From positions 62,001 through 126,000 of the forward strand of contig NZ_JAESWC010000008.1 in NCBI RefSeq assembly GCF_016765585.1: a DNA stretch of 64,000 nucleotides, in the 5' to 3' direction. Below the pieces are notes generated by a model, which saw only the letters and a program-made list of their open reading frames with translations, did not search any database and was not told the origin of the DNA. A program made the translations under genes and the position numbers. Shown in pieces: positions 53,351 to 62,218 of this stretch. Source of the DNA: Clostridium rhizosphaerae. Its GTDB lineage: Bacteria > Bacillota > Clostridia > Clostridiales > Clostridiaceae. Within the stretch, counting starts at the first letter, position 1. Each line of letters opens with the position of its first letter.

Positions 53351-55333
53351 CTACTTTACTAAGCTTAATGCTTTTTCAACTACATTTTCTACAGTAAAGC
53401 CAAACTTCTTAAATAATTTATCTGCAGGCGCTGATTCTCCAAAATGATCTAAAGAAATAATATCTCCATCAAGTCCTACATATTTATGCCATCCAAAGGA
53501 TGTTAATGCTTCTACTGCAATTCTGTTTCTGCAAGCATTAGGTAAAATAAGTTCCTTATATTCCTTACTTTGCTTATCAAAAACTTCTAAAGAAGGCATA
53601 CTTACAACTCTTGTATCAATACCTTTTTCCTTTAATATTTTTGAAGCTTCATAAATTAATTCAACCTCTGAGCCTGTTGCCATAAGTATTAAGTCTGGAA
53701 TTTCCTTTTCACTGTCTCTTAATACATAAGCTCCCTTTAAAGCTTCGTTTGAGCTTTCTTCATATAAAGGTAAGTCCTGTCTTGTTAAAACTAAAGCAGT
53801 TGGTCCATCTTCTCTTGTTGCTGCTGAATACCAAGCAGCTGCAGTTTCCTTTGAGTCTGCTGGTCTAAACACATGGAAGTTTGGTATACTTCTTAGTGCA
53901 GCTAACTGTTCAATCGGCTGATGTGTAGGACCATCTTCACCTACTCCAATACTATCATGAGTTAAAACATATACTACTGGAAGCTTCATAAGAGCAGATA
54001 ATCTCATTGCTGCTTTAGCATAATCTGAAAACACAAAGAAAGTTGCAACAAATATCTTTAAGCCTCCGTGAACTGCAATACCATTTCCAATTGCAGACAT
54101 AGCAAATTCTCTTACTCCAAAATGAAGATTTCTTCCGCTTCTATCTTCAGCTGAGTAATCTCCCTTATCCTTCATGTAAGTTTTATTAGATGGAGCTAAG
54201 TCTGCTGATCCGCCTATAAGATTTGGAACTGCGTTAGCCAATCTATTTATAACTTCAAAAGAAGAATTTCTTGTAGCGGCTTTTCCACTGAACTTCCAAA
54301 AGTCTTCGTTATTTAATAATTGTTCAGCTGATTTATTGCTGTGCCATAGTTCCCATTCTGCTGCTAAGTCTGGATATTGCTTTTTATATTCATTAAACAG
54401 TTTATCCCAAGCAGCTTCTTCCTTTTTACCTTCTGATTTTAGAGTATTCATATATTCTCTTACTTCATCTGGCACATGAAATTCTTCGCCATAAGTCCAT
54501 TTTAAGAACTCTCTAGTCTTTTGAAGATTTTCAATTCCAAGAGGCTCACCATGTGCACCTGCTGTGCCCACTTTAGGAGAACCATAGCCTATTTGAGTTT
54601 TTACAACAATCAGACTTGGTTTTTTGTTTTCTGCCTTTGCATTTTTAATTGCTTCACTTATAGCTTCAACATCGTTTCCGTCCTCAACAACTAACACTTG
54701 CCAGCCATATGCTTTGTATCTGTCTTCAACACTTTCTCTAAAAGCTATGTCTGTATTTCCTTCTATGGATATCTTATTTGAATCATATAAAACTATAAGT
54801 TTATCGAGTGCTAAAGTTCCAGCTAGTGATGCTGCCTCGGAAGTTATTCCTTCCATCATGTCTCCATCGCCTGAAAGCACATATGTATAATGGTCTACAA
54901 TCTTAAATCCTGGCCTGTTAAACTTTTCTGCCAAATAGCTTTCTGCAACAGCCATGCCTACAGCGGTAGCAAAGCCTTGGCCAAGCGGTCCTGTAGTTGT
55001 TTCTACTCCTATAGTATGACCATACTCTGGATGTCCTGGTGTCTTACTTCCGAGTTGCCTAAAATTCATTAAATCATCAACTGTAAGTCCATATCCAAAT
55101 AAATGTAATAATGAATATAAAAGCATTGAGCCATGGCCAGCAGATAGAACAAATCTATCTCTATCATACCACTTAGCATTTTCAGGACTATGCTTCATGT
55201 GTTTTGCCCAAAGAGTATATGCCATTGGAGCGGCTCCAAGAGGAAGTCCTGGATGTCCTGACTTTGCTTTCTGTACCCCTTCAGCAGATAATATTCTTAT
55301 GGAGTTGATTGATAATTGGTCAATATTATTCAT
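53351..55333 (-). CDS. tkt: transketolase
   Basis: A 660-residue full-length transketolase of the pentose phosphate pathway. The N-terminal block holds GHPGLPLGAAPMAY, LSAGHGSMLLYSLLHL and the thiamine diphosphate motif GDGDMMEG. The later part has TGSEVELI and ALTSFGWHKYVG, and the C-terminal transketolase domain is complete. It moves two-carbon units between ketoses and aldoses. The ATG at 55333 is chosen because AAAGGAG lies upstream; an earlier in-frame start lacks a site. Single gene ended by a hairpin. Confidence 0.95.
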   Translation of the reverse strand: MNNIDQLSINSIRILSAEGVQKAKSGHPGLPLGAAPMAYTLWAKHMKHSPENAKWYDRDRFVLSAGHGSMLLYSLLHLFGYGLTVDDLMNFRQLGSKTPGHPEYGHTIGVETTTGPLGQGFATAVGMAVAESYLAEKFNRPGFKIVDHYTYVLSGDGDMMEGITSEAASLAGTLALDKLIVLYDSNKISIEGNTDIAFRESVEDRYKAYGWQVLVVEDGNDVEAISEAIKNAKAENKKPSLIVVKTQIGYGSPKVGTAGAHGEPLGIENLQKTREFLKWTYGEEFHVPDEVREYMNTLKSEGKKEEAAWDKLFNEYKKQYPDLAAEWELWHSNKSAEQLLNNEDFWKFSGKAATRNSSFEVINRLANAVPNLIGGSADLAPSNKTYMKDKGDYSAEDRSGRNLHFGVREFAMSAIGNGIAVHGGLKIFVATFFVFSDYAKAAMRLSALMKLPVVYVLTHDSIGVGEDGPTHQPIEQLAALRSIPNFHVFRPADSKETAAAWYSAATREDGPTALVLTRQDLPLYEESSNEALKGAYVLRDSEKEIPDLILMATGSEVELIYEASKILKEKGIDTRVVSMPSLEVFDKQSKEYKELILPNACRNRIAVEALTSFGWHKYVGLDGDIISLDHFGESAPADKLFKKFGFTVENVVEKALSLVK

Positions 55334-55501
55334 ATATCCATTCTCCTTTACAAAAAAGTACAATATTCTAAATCGTCCATAATATAACTTCGTTATATAT
55401 TATAACTCATAAAATTAAAATAATCCATTAGTACTTGACTCATAGTTAGTATATGAATCTTTTATATGCAAATAATAAACTTTGTGAAAGGAGATGTTAA
55501 A

Positions 55502-55756
55502 ATGAAAAATATTGGTGTACAAAAGGAATTGAGTACAATACGCGATTATCTTTCCGATAATGGTTATAAGGTTTTTGAAGTAGATACAACAAACATAACA
55601 AGCAGCACTACTCTTTTAAGCTTTGATGCTGTAGTTGTATCTGGAGCTTCAGATAATATAATGGGTATTGATGATACTGAAGCAAAAATACCTGTTATTA
55701 ATGCTGACGGCCTTACTCCAGTAGATATTTTAGATCAACTAAATAGAACTTTATAG
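55502..55756 (+). CDS. UPF0180 (YkuS-like) protein
   Basis: An 84-residue protein matching UPF0180/YkuS: MKNIGVQKELSTIRDYLSDNGYKVFEV at the start, FDAVVVSGASDNIMGI in the middle and KIPVINADGLTP near the end. Fold is a small Rossmann-like unit of unknown function. The ATG at 55502 has GAAAGGAG about eight bases before; a longer in-frame start has no site. Single gene, next to a divergent transketolase gene. Confidence 0.83.
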   Translation: MKNIGVQKELSTIRDYLSDNGYKVFEVDTTNITSSTTLLSFDAVVVSGASDNIMGIDDTEAKIPVINADGLTPVDILDQLNRTL

Positions 55757-55774
55757 CTTTATCTGGTAAAAAAT

Positions 55775-55831
55775 TAAGAATGAATAATTAAAGGTGGTCT
55801 CTCAAGTGAAATCTTCAATTATTCATTCTTT
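55775..55831. terminator. terminator between convergent genes
   Basis: AAGAATGAATAATT and its complement with a 24-base loop. It lies 19 bases after the YkuS-like stop and 14 bases before the methyltransferase stop, with T-rich flanks on both strands. Confidence 0.7.
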
Positions 55832-55844
55832 TATTCATTTTTTA

Positions 55845-56576
55845 TTATCCTTTAGCTCCCTTAACTACCAATGCAAAAGAATCTTCACTAAAAGGTTCTT
55901 CCGAAAAGCCTCCATAAACCTTTACAGTTTTAAAACCTGCATTTTTAAGCATTTCTTCAAGTTCATTTTTTCTAAGAGCAATTAAATCTACAGAATTAGT
56001 AAGCTTCTCTTCTTTATTGTCATTATGAATTATTAGCTCTGTTTGAAACTCTACTTTTTCCTCATGTTCCTTATAATTATAGTTTCTAATAAACTTAACT
56101 CCCTTTTCGTGTCTATCAATTGTAGGAAGTGATTTTATGTTTTGATTAATAATTCTATCATAATTAACTATTTGAATTATCAATGTTCCTTCTTCATTTA
56201 AGTTCTTGTAAATATCAGCAATAAAGTTTTCTATTTTTCCTTTGTTTTTAAGATGCACAATTGAGTTCCCTATACAATAGACCATATCATACTTTTCACT
56301 ATCAAATACTTCATGGAATCTTGTCATATCACCAACTTTAAAATTAGCAAACAAGCCTCCTTTACCATTTGCAAGAGCAATCATTTCTTCATCTAAATCT
56401 ATTCCATCTACCCTGTGCCCCTTCTGCGCCAAGGCTACCGAGTATGTTCCTGTGCCGCATGCCAGGTCAAGTACCTTTGAGTTATGATTTAGAGCTTTGC
56501 ATAGAAACTTTAAGGTTGTTTCATCCTTAGGAAAAACTATATCATATACTTTGCTTAGTTCTTTATAAAACTTCAT
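55845..56576 (-). CDS. class I SAM-dependent methyltransferase
   Basis: A 243-residue methyltransferase. Motif I is VLDLACGTGTYSVALAQKG (about 36-54) and the following VDGIDLDEEMI supplies the ribose-binding Asp. A VYCIGNSIVHL block and the C-terminal RKNELEEMLKNAGF motif are typical of the UbiE/COQ5-like small-molecule group. The substrate is unknown. AAGGAG precedes the ATG. Transcribed in the same direction as, and 25 bases after, the RNase Z gene. Confidence 0.85.
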   Translation of the reverse strand: MKFYKELSKVYDIVFPKDETTLKFLCKALNHNSKVLDLACGTGTYSVALAQKGHRVDGIDLDEEMIALANGKGGLFANFKVGDMTRFHEVFDSEKYDMVYCIGNSIVHLKNKGKIENFIADIYKNLNEEGTLIIQIVNYDRIINQNIKSLPTIDRHEKGVKFIRNYNYKEHEEKVEFQTELIIHNDNKEEKLTNSVDLIALRKNELEEMLKNAGFKTVKVYGGFSEEPFSEDSFALVVKGAKG

Positions 56577-56600
56577 TTGAATCTCCTTTATCTATTTAAA

Positions 56601-57512
56601 TTACTCTGAAAAATTCAGGGTTTTAGTCATTCTATCCTCACCGAGAAAAGTACTTTTAAATATTTTTCTTGTGCTTTCTATGTAATCTAAGGGTTCAATT
56701 AAGGATGGACTATAATGCGTAAGCCAAAGCTCTTTAACTTCACCTTCATTTCCTAGCGATGCTGCTTCTGAAAAAAGCATATGCTTATTATCAATTGCTT
56801 TTGGCAGAAATTCATCGTCTCCATACATTCCTTCACATATAAAAAGGTCTGAATGCCTAACAAAATCTATCAGCTCTTCTATTGGCCTTGTATCTGTACA
56901 ATAGCTTATTTTTATTCCTTTTCTCCGCTCACCCATAACCAAATCTGGCGTCAATAGTTTTCCTTTATAATTAATCTCTTCTCCCTTTCTCAGTCTGTTC
57001 CAAAACTCCATAGGTATCTTTTCTCTTTCAGCCTTATCTCGGTCAAACTTTCTCATTCTCTCTACTATAAAAGAGTAGGCTAAGCATGGAACAGTATGTT
57101 CTACAGGTAAAACATTTATTATAATACTATCCAGCTTTATGCTGTTTTCCTTATCGCCTCCAAGCTCAATAAGCTTAAGTTCATAGGGTAAGTTTGGAGC
57201 AATTACTGAGAGGCCTTCTACTATTTTTTTCAGTCCTGATGGCCCAATTATAGTTAACGGCTCAGTCCTTCCGGAATTCCCTATGGTAAGAAGAAGCCCT
57301 GGAAAGCCGACTGCGTGATCGGCGTGGTAGTGAGTAAAGCATATTATATCTATATCCTTAAAGCCCCATTTCAAAAGCTTTAAAGATACCTGTGTACCTT
57401 CACCACAATCTATTAAAATCATTTTACCATTATAAGAAAGCAATAGCGAGGTTAGATATCTATTAGGTATTGGCATGCTGCCTCCACAGCCTAAGAGTGC
57501 TGCATCCAGCAT
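56601..57512 (-). CDS. rnz: ribonuclease Z
   Basis: A 303-residue tRNA 3'-processing endonuclease of the MBL fold. The metal site [14 protein letters not shown] (HxHxDH) is clear, together with the start [20 protein letters not shown] and [13 protein letters not shown] later. An exosite is not obvious. The start is ATG at 57512, with AGAGGG upstream; an ATG 18 bases earlier has no ribosome site. In an organism with CCA-less tRNA genes it matures tRNA 3' ends. Its stop lies 24 bases before the methyltransferase start. Confidence 0.9.
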   Translation of the reverse strand: MLDAALLGCGGSMPIPNRYLTSLLLSYNGKMILIDCGEGTQVSLKLLKWGFKDIDIICFTHYHADHAVGFPGLLLTIGNSGRTEPLTIIGPSGLKKIVEGLSVIAPNLPYELKLIELGGDKENSIKLDSIIINVLPVEHTVPCLAYSFIVERMRKFDRDKAEREKIPMEFWNRLRKGEEINYKGKLLTPDLVMGERRKGIKISYCTDTRPIEELIDFVRHSDLFICEGMYGDDEFLPKAIDNKHMLFSEAASLGNEGEVKELWLTHYSPSLIEPLDYIESTRKIFKSTFLGEDRMTKTLNFSE

Positions 57513-57594
57513 ATAATCCCTCTTTTCCATTTTAATATACTTTATTGATTATATCCACATATTAGAGAGTTTATTAACTTTCTTGCATAAAAAA

Positions 57595-57622
57595 CTTAGG
57601 GAGAGGCTAATTCCTCTCCCTA
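57595..57622 (-). terminator. terminator of the HlyD gene
   Basis: CTTAGGGAGAGG and a complementary arm with a 5-base loop (AATTA side), right after the HlyD stop on the minus strand. Confidence 0.85.
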
Positions 57623-57639
57623 GCAATAAATATATTTTA

Positions 57640-58851
57640 TTATTTTACGGCAATCTTAGCTGTTACGCTCATTCCAGGCTTAATATCCTTACCTTGAGCA
57701 TCTAAATCAAATTTAACTGGTATAACTTGATTTGTTTTTGAAGAAGTAGATAGACTAATTCCTGAAGTATTTAATGCTGAAGAAGTTGTTAATCCTATTT
57801 GCTTAACTTTTCCGTCAAAGCTTATTCCTTTGAAAGCATCTAGACTTAACTTAACTGTTTGACCTTCTTTAACTTTTGAAATATCTTTTTCTGCTACTTC
57901 ACCGCTTATTTGAATTTTTGACATATCTACAATTGAAACTGCTCCAATACTTGGAGATGCATTGTCTCCAACCAATACATTAACTTGAACTACTGTTCCA
58001 TCTATTGGTGCCTTTACTTGTGTGTTATCTAAATTTAGCTTCACTAAATCATAATTTGCTTGTGAAACCTTAACCTGCTGCTCTAGTATTGCTATATCCT
58101 TATCAGAAGCTCCAGCATTAGTTAAACTTAACTTACTGTTTGCAGCATCAACATTCGCTTTTGAAGCAGATATTTGTGAATCTGTAGAGCTTATTTGACC
58201 TTTAAGCTGACTTATTTGTGCTTCTAATTGTGATTTTGCAGAAAATAATTGATTTATTGCTTCTGCTTTTGCTGTGTATTGAGCATCACTTAAAGCTCCC
58301 TTTGCTTTTGCAGCATCAAGCAGTCCAATTGCATATCCTGCATCTGGAGTTCCAGTTGATGGATTTTTAAAGTTATCTAATTGAGCTACTAAGTCATTGT
58401 ATTTCTTTTGAGCATCATTTAAAGAATTTTGAAGATTTGTCTTTCCTGTCTTTGCTCCGCTTAAAGCTGCTTGAGCTTGGTCTACCATTGCCTGTGCTCC
58501 TGCTACCTCTTGAGCTCTTGCTCCGCCTGCAGCTTTAGCTAATTGACCCTTTGCAGCTTCTAGAGCAGCTTGAGCCTGATTTAGCTGAATTTGTATCTGA
58601 TCACTTTCTAAGGTAAATAATACGTCGCCTTTTTTAACCTTAGCACCTTGAGTTGCCTTAACTTCAGCGACCTTACCAGCTACCTTAGGACTTACATTAA
58701 GTATATCTGCACTTACTTTTGCATTATCAGCTGCAACATAGTTGCTATTGTCAACAAACCAATATACACCAAAAGCTGCAGCTCCTATAAGAATTAATAA
58801 AACAATAGTCAAAATTACTTTATCAGCTTTTGACTTCTTTTTCTTTTCCAT
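57640..58851 (-). CDS. HlyD/EmrA-type membrane fusion protein
   Basis: A 403-residue efflux adaptor. One transmembrane helix (about 12-33) is followed by a biotin-lipoyl half (SPKVAGKVAEVKATQGAKVKKGDVLFTLE), a long coiled-coil hairpin (about 90-260, Ala/Gln-rich), the second lipoyl half (VKAPIDGTVVQVNVLVGDNAS) and a beta-barrel. Its usual EmrB/MFS or ABC partner is not encoded nearby, so it is an orphan within this window. A TetR regulator lies directly upstream, with palindromic operators on both sides. GGGAGG precedes the ATG. Confidence 0.88.
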   Translation of the reverse strand: MEKKKKSKADKVILTIVLLILIGAAAFGVYWFVDNSNYVAADNAKVSADILNVSPKVAGKVAEVKATQGAKVKKGDVLFTLESDQIQIQLNQAQAALEAAKGQLAKAAGGARAQEVAGAQAMVDQAQAALSGAKTGKTNLQNSLNDAQKKYNDLVAQLDNFKNPSTGTPDAGYAIGLLDAAKAKGALSDAQYTAKAEAINQLFSAKSQLEAQISQLKGQISSTDSQISASKANVDAANSKLSLTNAGASDKDIAILEQQVKVSQANYDLVKLNLDNTQVKAPIDGTVVQVNVLVGDNASPSIGAVSIVDMSKIQISGEVAEKDISKVKEGQTVKLSLDAFKGISFDGKVKQIGLTTSSALNTSGISLSTSSKTNQVIPVKFDLDAQGKDIKPGMSVTAKIAVK

Positions 58852-58936
58852 TAATTTGTTCCTCCCATCCTAAAATAAAATATATATTATATAAAAAATT
58901 ATATACTGCATAAAGTCTTCCTAAATATCTGCCCCC

Positions 58937-58956
58937 TTAACTAACTAGTTAGTTAA
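58937..58956. promoter_or_regulatory. TetR-type operator upstream of the HlyD gene
   Basis: TTAACTAACTAGTTAGTTAA is a perfect 20-bp palindrome in the TetR-HlyD intergenic space. It shares AAC-T/A-ACT type half-sites with the palindrome at 59631-59650 in front of the TetR gene. Confidence 0.6.
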
Positions 58957-58980
58957 TTATATACAAAAATATATAAGCTC

Positions 58981-59610
58981 TTATTTCATCAGCTTGTCAT
59001 AATAACTTAAATATACTTTTTTATACACATCGATAAACTTTTTATCTGCTTCTTCCTTGCTTACCTCATAGTAATCTGCCCACTTATCTGCTAAAGTAAA
59101 ATAAGCTGAGGCTGGAATAATTCCAAAAAAGAACGAATAAATCATAATGCTTAAAGGATCTTTTACCTCTACACCCATCTTATCCATCTTGGCAATCATC
59201 TTTGGAAGAGAAGGAAGTAAAAACTTAAATATTGAAACATCATCAGAGTCAGCCTTTAATGCCTCTATAGTAATTATTCTAAGCAAATCTTTTTTTCCTC
59301 TGAGATATTCAAAAGTTCTGTCAAAAAATTTTTCTCTATCCTCTTTTGTGAAGGTATTAACATCTTTAAGCAGTTCTTCTTTTAAAATCTTTGTCTCTAC
59401 TATATGTTTTTTTATAATTTCTTCAAGTATCTTTTGCTTATTCTCAAAGTAATAGTATATCAGTGCTTTATTTACGCATGCTCTTTTAGCTATTTCATCA
59501 ACTCTTGCACCATCATAACCCTTTTCGGCAAATATTTCTTCTGCAGCTTCCAATATTTTCGCTTGTGTTGCAGCTGCCTTATCAGAGTCATTATTTGCGT
59601 TACCTTTCAT
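58981..59610 (-). CDS. TetR/AcrR family transcriptional repressor
   Basis: A 209-residue regulator with the N-terminal TetR helix-turn-helix (about 14-60: ILEAAEEIFAEKGYDGARVDEIAKRACVNKALIYYYF). The C-terminal ligand domain is all-alpha. The start is ATG at 59610 with GGAGG five bases upstream; a GTG three bases earlier is too close. Promoter and operator placement (59631-59680) suggest autoregulation and control of the adjacent HlyD efflux gene. The inducer is unknown. Confidence 0.92.
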   Translation of the reverse strand: MKGNANNDSDKAAATQAKILEAAEEIFAEKGYDGARVDEIAKRACVNKALIYYYFENKQKILEEIIKKHIVETKILKEELLKDVNTFTKEDREKFFDRTFEYLRGKKDLLRIITIEALKADSDDVSIFKFLLPSLPKMIAKMDKMGVEVKDPLSIMIYSFFFGIIPASAYFTLADKWADYYEVSKEEADKKFIDVYKKVYLSYYDKLMK

Positions 59611-59630
59611 CACTACCTCCTATAGAACAA

Positions 59631-59650
59631 AACTGACTTACCAGTCAGTT
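59631..59650. promoter_or_regulatory. TetR-type operator at the tetR transcription start
   Basis: AACTGACTTACCAGTCAGTT has 8-bp arms and a 4-base centre. It covers the expected transcription start of the TetR gene, fitting auto-repression. Confidence 0.65.
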
Positions 59651-59651
59651 A

Positions 59652-59680
59652 ATTCTATCAAATTTATGTAGCTTATTCAA
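59652..59680 (-). promoter_or_regulatory. promoter of the tetR gene
   Basis: On the minus strand, TTGAAT (59680-59675), a 17-base spacer and TAGAAT (59657-59652). The +1 falls within the operator at 59631-59650. Confidence 0.7.
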
Positions 59681-59709
59681 TATCATAAAATGCATTTTAT
59701 ACTGAATTT

Positions 59710-59746
59710 AAAGGAGAAAAAACACATATTAAGCGTTTTCTCTCCT
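59710..59746 (-). terminator. terminator beyond the helicase gene
   Basis: AAAGGAGAAAA and its complement with a 15-base loop. It lies after the second hairpin element on the helicase strand, followed by a weak T-rich tail. Confidence 0.65.
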
Positions 59747-59767
59747 TTATACTCATGTTATCTATTT

Positions 59768-59861
59768 AGAAAGTATTAGTAATCTTTATATTGAGCTCTG
59801 GCAAAAGGTCCAATCTTCAAAGACTTATGGGATAACTCAATGTAATTAGATTATTACTTTC
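59768..59861. repeat. ~95-nt hairpin element with conserved core, copy 2
   Basis: Outer arms AGAAAGTA..GTAATCT..TATTGAG and their complement overlap the stop of the helicase gene. The core reads CAAAAGGTCCAATCTTCAA then AGACTTATGGGA, almost the same as at 39161-39192. Both copies sit right after a minus-strand stop codon in the same orientation. The short inner stem varies as ATCC/GGAT in copy 1 and GTC/GAC here, so pairing is kept. Confidence 0.72.
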
Positions 59862-62209
59862 TATCTAGTTTTATTGTTCCAAAAATCTTGCAGAGTTTCG
59901 CCTATATTATTTGCTGCTTTTATAACCTGCCATTCAGGTGGAAACAATCTTCTGTAGGTATTATCAGAAAATCTCTCATCTATAAGCATAACTACGCCTC
60001 TGTCTTCTTCAGTACGTATTACTCTTCCCACTGCCTGCATTACCTTATTCATGCCAGGGTAGATATATGCATACTCAAAGCCCATTTCTTTTGTTTCACT
60101 AAAATAATCTCTTATTATATCTCTTTCAAGACAAACTTGAGGCAGACCTACTCCAACAACTATTGCTCCAGACAGCCTATCCCCTGTTAAATCTATACCT
60201 TCTCCAAAAATACCGCCCATAACCGCAAATGCTACAAGTGTATTATTTAATTCTACAGAAAAGCTGTCTAAAAATTTTTCTCTTTCTTCTTCGCTCATGC
60301 CTGCAGTCTGAACTAAGACAGTTACCTCTGTATTTAAATCTATAAACCTTTTGTAAACCTCATTCATATATTGATAAGACGGAAAAAATATAAGGTAGTT
60401 ACCCTTTTTACTTCTTGCAAGGGTATTTACAGCCTCTGCTATCTTGTCGTAAGTAAATTCTCTTCTTTTATACTTTGTCGATATTTTGTCCTGTACTATT
60501 AAGCAAAGATTTTCCCTTGGAAAAGGTGAAGCTAAACGTATCCTGTAGCTCTTTTCGTCTCCGCCTAAAATATCTCTAAAATAATCTATGGGGCTTAAAG
60601 TTGCCGAAAACAAAACCGCTGCTTTTCCCTTTTTCATTCCTTCGCTTAAAAGCTTTGAAGGGTCAAGGCAAAACAGTTTTATAATTACATCATTTCCGAT
60701 ATTCTGTGCATAAGTTATATATCTTTCATCATAATACTCTGCAGTTTTTAAAAAACCATATACGTTAAAATAAAGCTCTAAAAGCTCCTCATTATAAACT
60801 GCATTTTTATGTTCTAAAAGCTCCTTTTCTGCCGATGCTAAGAATTCTGATAAAACTCCATATAGTTCCTTAGGAGCTTCCTTTTGAATGATTCTGCTCT
60901 CTTCATTTTCTTCACATTCTTTCCTTAATTCGATAAATGCCGTATTTATTTTATTTAAGATTTTACTAAGCTTTGGTGCTGCTAATTTGGTCGCCTTCTT
61001 GAGCTCGAGGAATTGCTTCTTATTAAGCTGTGAGGAAAACATTTCCCTAGCTCTATCAACAAGGTTATGCGCTTCATCAATTAGAAAAGCGTAATCACCT
61101 CCGCTTTCCATAAAAAATCTTTTGAGGCTTGCACTGGGGTCAAAAGCATAATTATAATCACAAATAACGCAATCGGCCCAATTGGATAGCTCTAAAGAAA
61201 ACTCAAAGGGGCATAATGTATACTCCCTTGAATATTCCTCAATAAGCTCTCTTGTAAAGCTGTCTTCCTTAAAAATATCCTCTAAAGCAGCTTTTACCCT
61301 ATCAAAATGTCCTTTAGCATACTCACACTTTTCAGGATTACACTCTGCTTTTTCTTTAAAACAGATTTTTTCCTTTGCAGTTAAAGTTAATGTTTTTAAC
61401 TTTAATCCATTATCCTTTAAATTGTTAATAGCCTTCTCCGCTATAGTCCTTGTTATTGTTTTTGCTGTTAAGTAAAAAATTTTAGATGTATGCCCTTCCC
61501 CTAAAGCCTTTATTGTAGGAAACAAGGTAGCCATAGTTTTTCCAATACCTGTTGGAGCTTGAGCAAAAAGCTTATTGCCTTCCTTTATAGTTTTATAAAC
61601 AGCAACCGCAAGTTCCCTTTGTCCTTTTCTGTACACTTCAAAAGGAAAGCTCAGTTTAGCTATGGCTTCATTTCTTTTCTCGTTCCAAGAAACCATAACC
61701 TGTGCCCAATGTAAATAATCCTGAACCAATCTTGAAAAAAAGCTTCTTAGTTCTTCTAATTTTAATTCCTTCAAAAACTTTTTTGTTTCCTTGTTATCTA
61801 AATTGTAGTAAGTAAGCTGAACAGAAATATGGTCAAGGTTGTTTTGCATAGAATAAATATACGCATAGCATTTGGCCTGCGCCCAGTGAAGCAGGTTATA
61901 ATCTTCTTCAACAAACTCTAGATCCAAAGTTGTCGTTTTGATTTCATCGATTATAACCTTATCCTCACCTACATAAAGCCCATCAATTCTGCCTCCAATT
62001 TCTAAGATTATATCCTCAGCTTCTACACTGAAAGAAAGTGGAACTTCCTTGGAAAAACCTTCTCCATAGGCCTTTTGTATGATTTGGTGCGCTTTAATTG
62101 CATCCGTATTTCTTGAGCTTCCTGTAAAACCTGATACAATATCACCATGCATAAGCACAAATTCTACTAAGTTTCTTACTGAAACCTTAACACTTTCTTT
62201 AATCTCCAT
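59861..62209 (-). CDS. DinG/Rad3-like Fe-S helicase fused to a Cas4/RecB-type nuclease-like domain
   Basis: A 782-residue XPD-type superfamily 2 helicase. N-terminal residues 60-120 show all PD-(D/E)xK family motifs: GGRIDG with Asp76, IIDEIK with Glu89 and Lys91, and QAKCY (QxxxY, 111-115). The helicase has Walker A APTGIGKT (218-225), DEAH (378-381), candidate Fe-S cysteines 283, 290, 295 and 333, and a C-terminal VGRVIRTEEDRG box. Such helicases process DNA in repair. It starts 10 bases past the GDPD gene and forms its operon; the ribosome site is weak. Confidence 0.87.
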   Translation of the reverse strand: MEIKESVKVSVRNLVEFVLMHGDIVSGFTGSSRNTDAIKAHQIIQKAYGEGFSKEVPLSFSVEAEDIILEIGGRIDGLYVGEDKVIIDEIKTTTLDLEFVEEDYNLLHWAQAKCYAYIYSMQNNLDHISVQLTYYNLDNKETKKFLKELKLEELRSFFSRLVQDYLHWAQVMVSWNEKRNEAIAKLSFPFEVYRKGQRELAVAVYKTIKEGNKLFAQAPTGIGKTMATLFPTIKALGEGHTSKIFYLTAKTITRTIAEKAINNLKDNGLKLKTLTLTAKEKICFKEKAECNPEKCEYAKGHFDRVKAALEDIFKEDSFTRELIEEYSREYTLCPFEFSLELSNWADCVICDYNYAFDPSASLKRFFMESGGDYAFLIDEAHNLVDRAREMFSSQLNKKQFLELKKATKLAAPKLSKILNKINTAFIELRKECEENEESRIIQKEAPKELYGVLSEFLASAEKELLEHKNAVYNEELLELYFNVYGFLKTAEYYDERYITYAQNIGNDVIIKLFCLDPSKLLSEGMKKGKAAVLFSATLSPIDYFRDILGGDEKSYRIRLASPFPRENLCLIVQDKISTKYKRREFTYDKIAEAVNTLARSKKGNYLIFFPSYQYMNEVYKRFIDLNTEVTVLVQTAGMSEEEREKFLDSFSVELNNTLVAFAVMGGIFGEGIDLTGDRLSGAIVVGVGLPQVCLERDIIRDYFSETKEMGFEYAYIYPGMNKVMQAVGRVIRTEEDRGVVMLIDERFSDNTYRRLFPPEWQVIKAANNIGETLQDFWNNKTR

Positions 62210-62218
62210 ATTAAAAGG

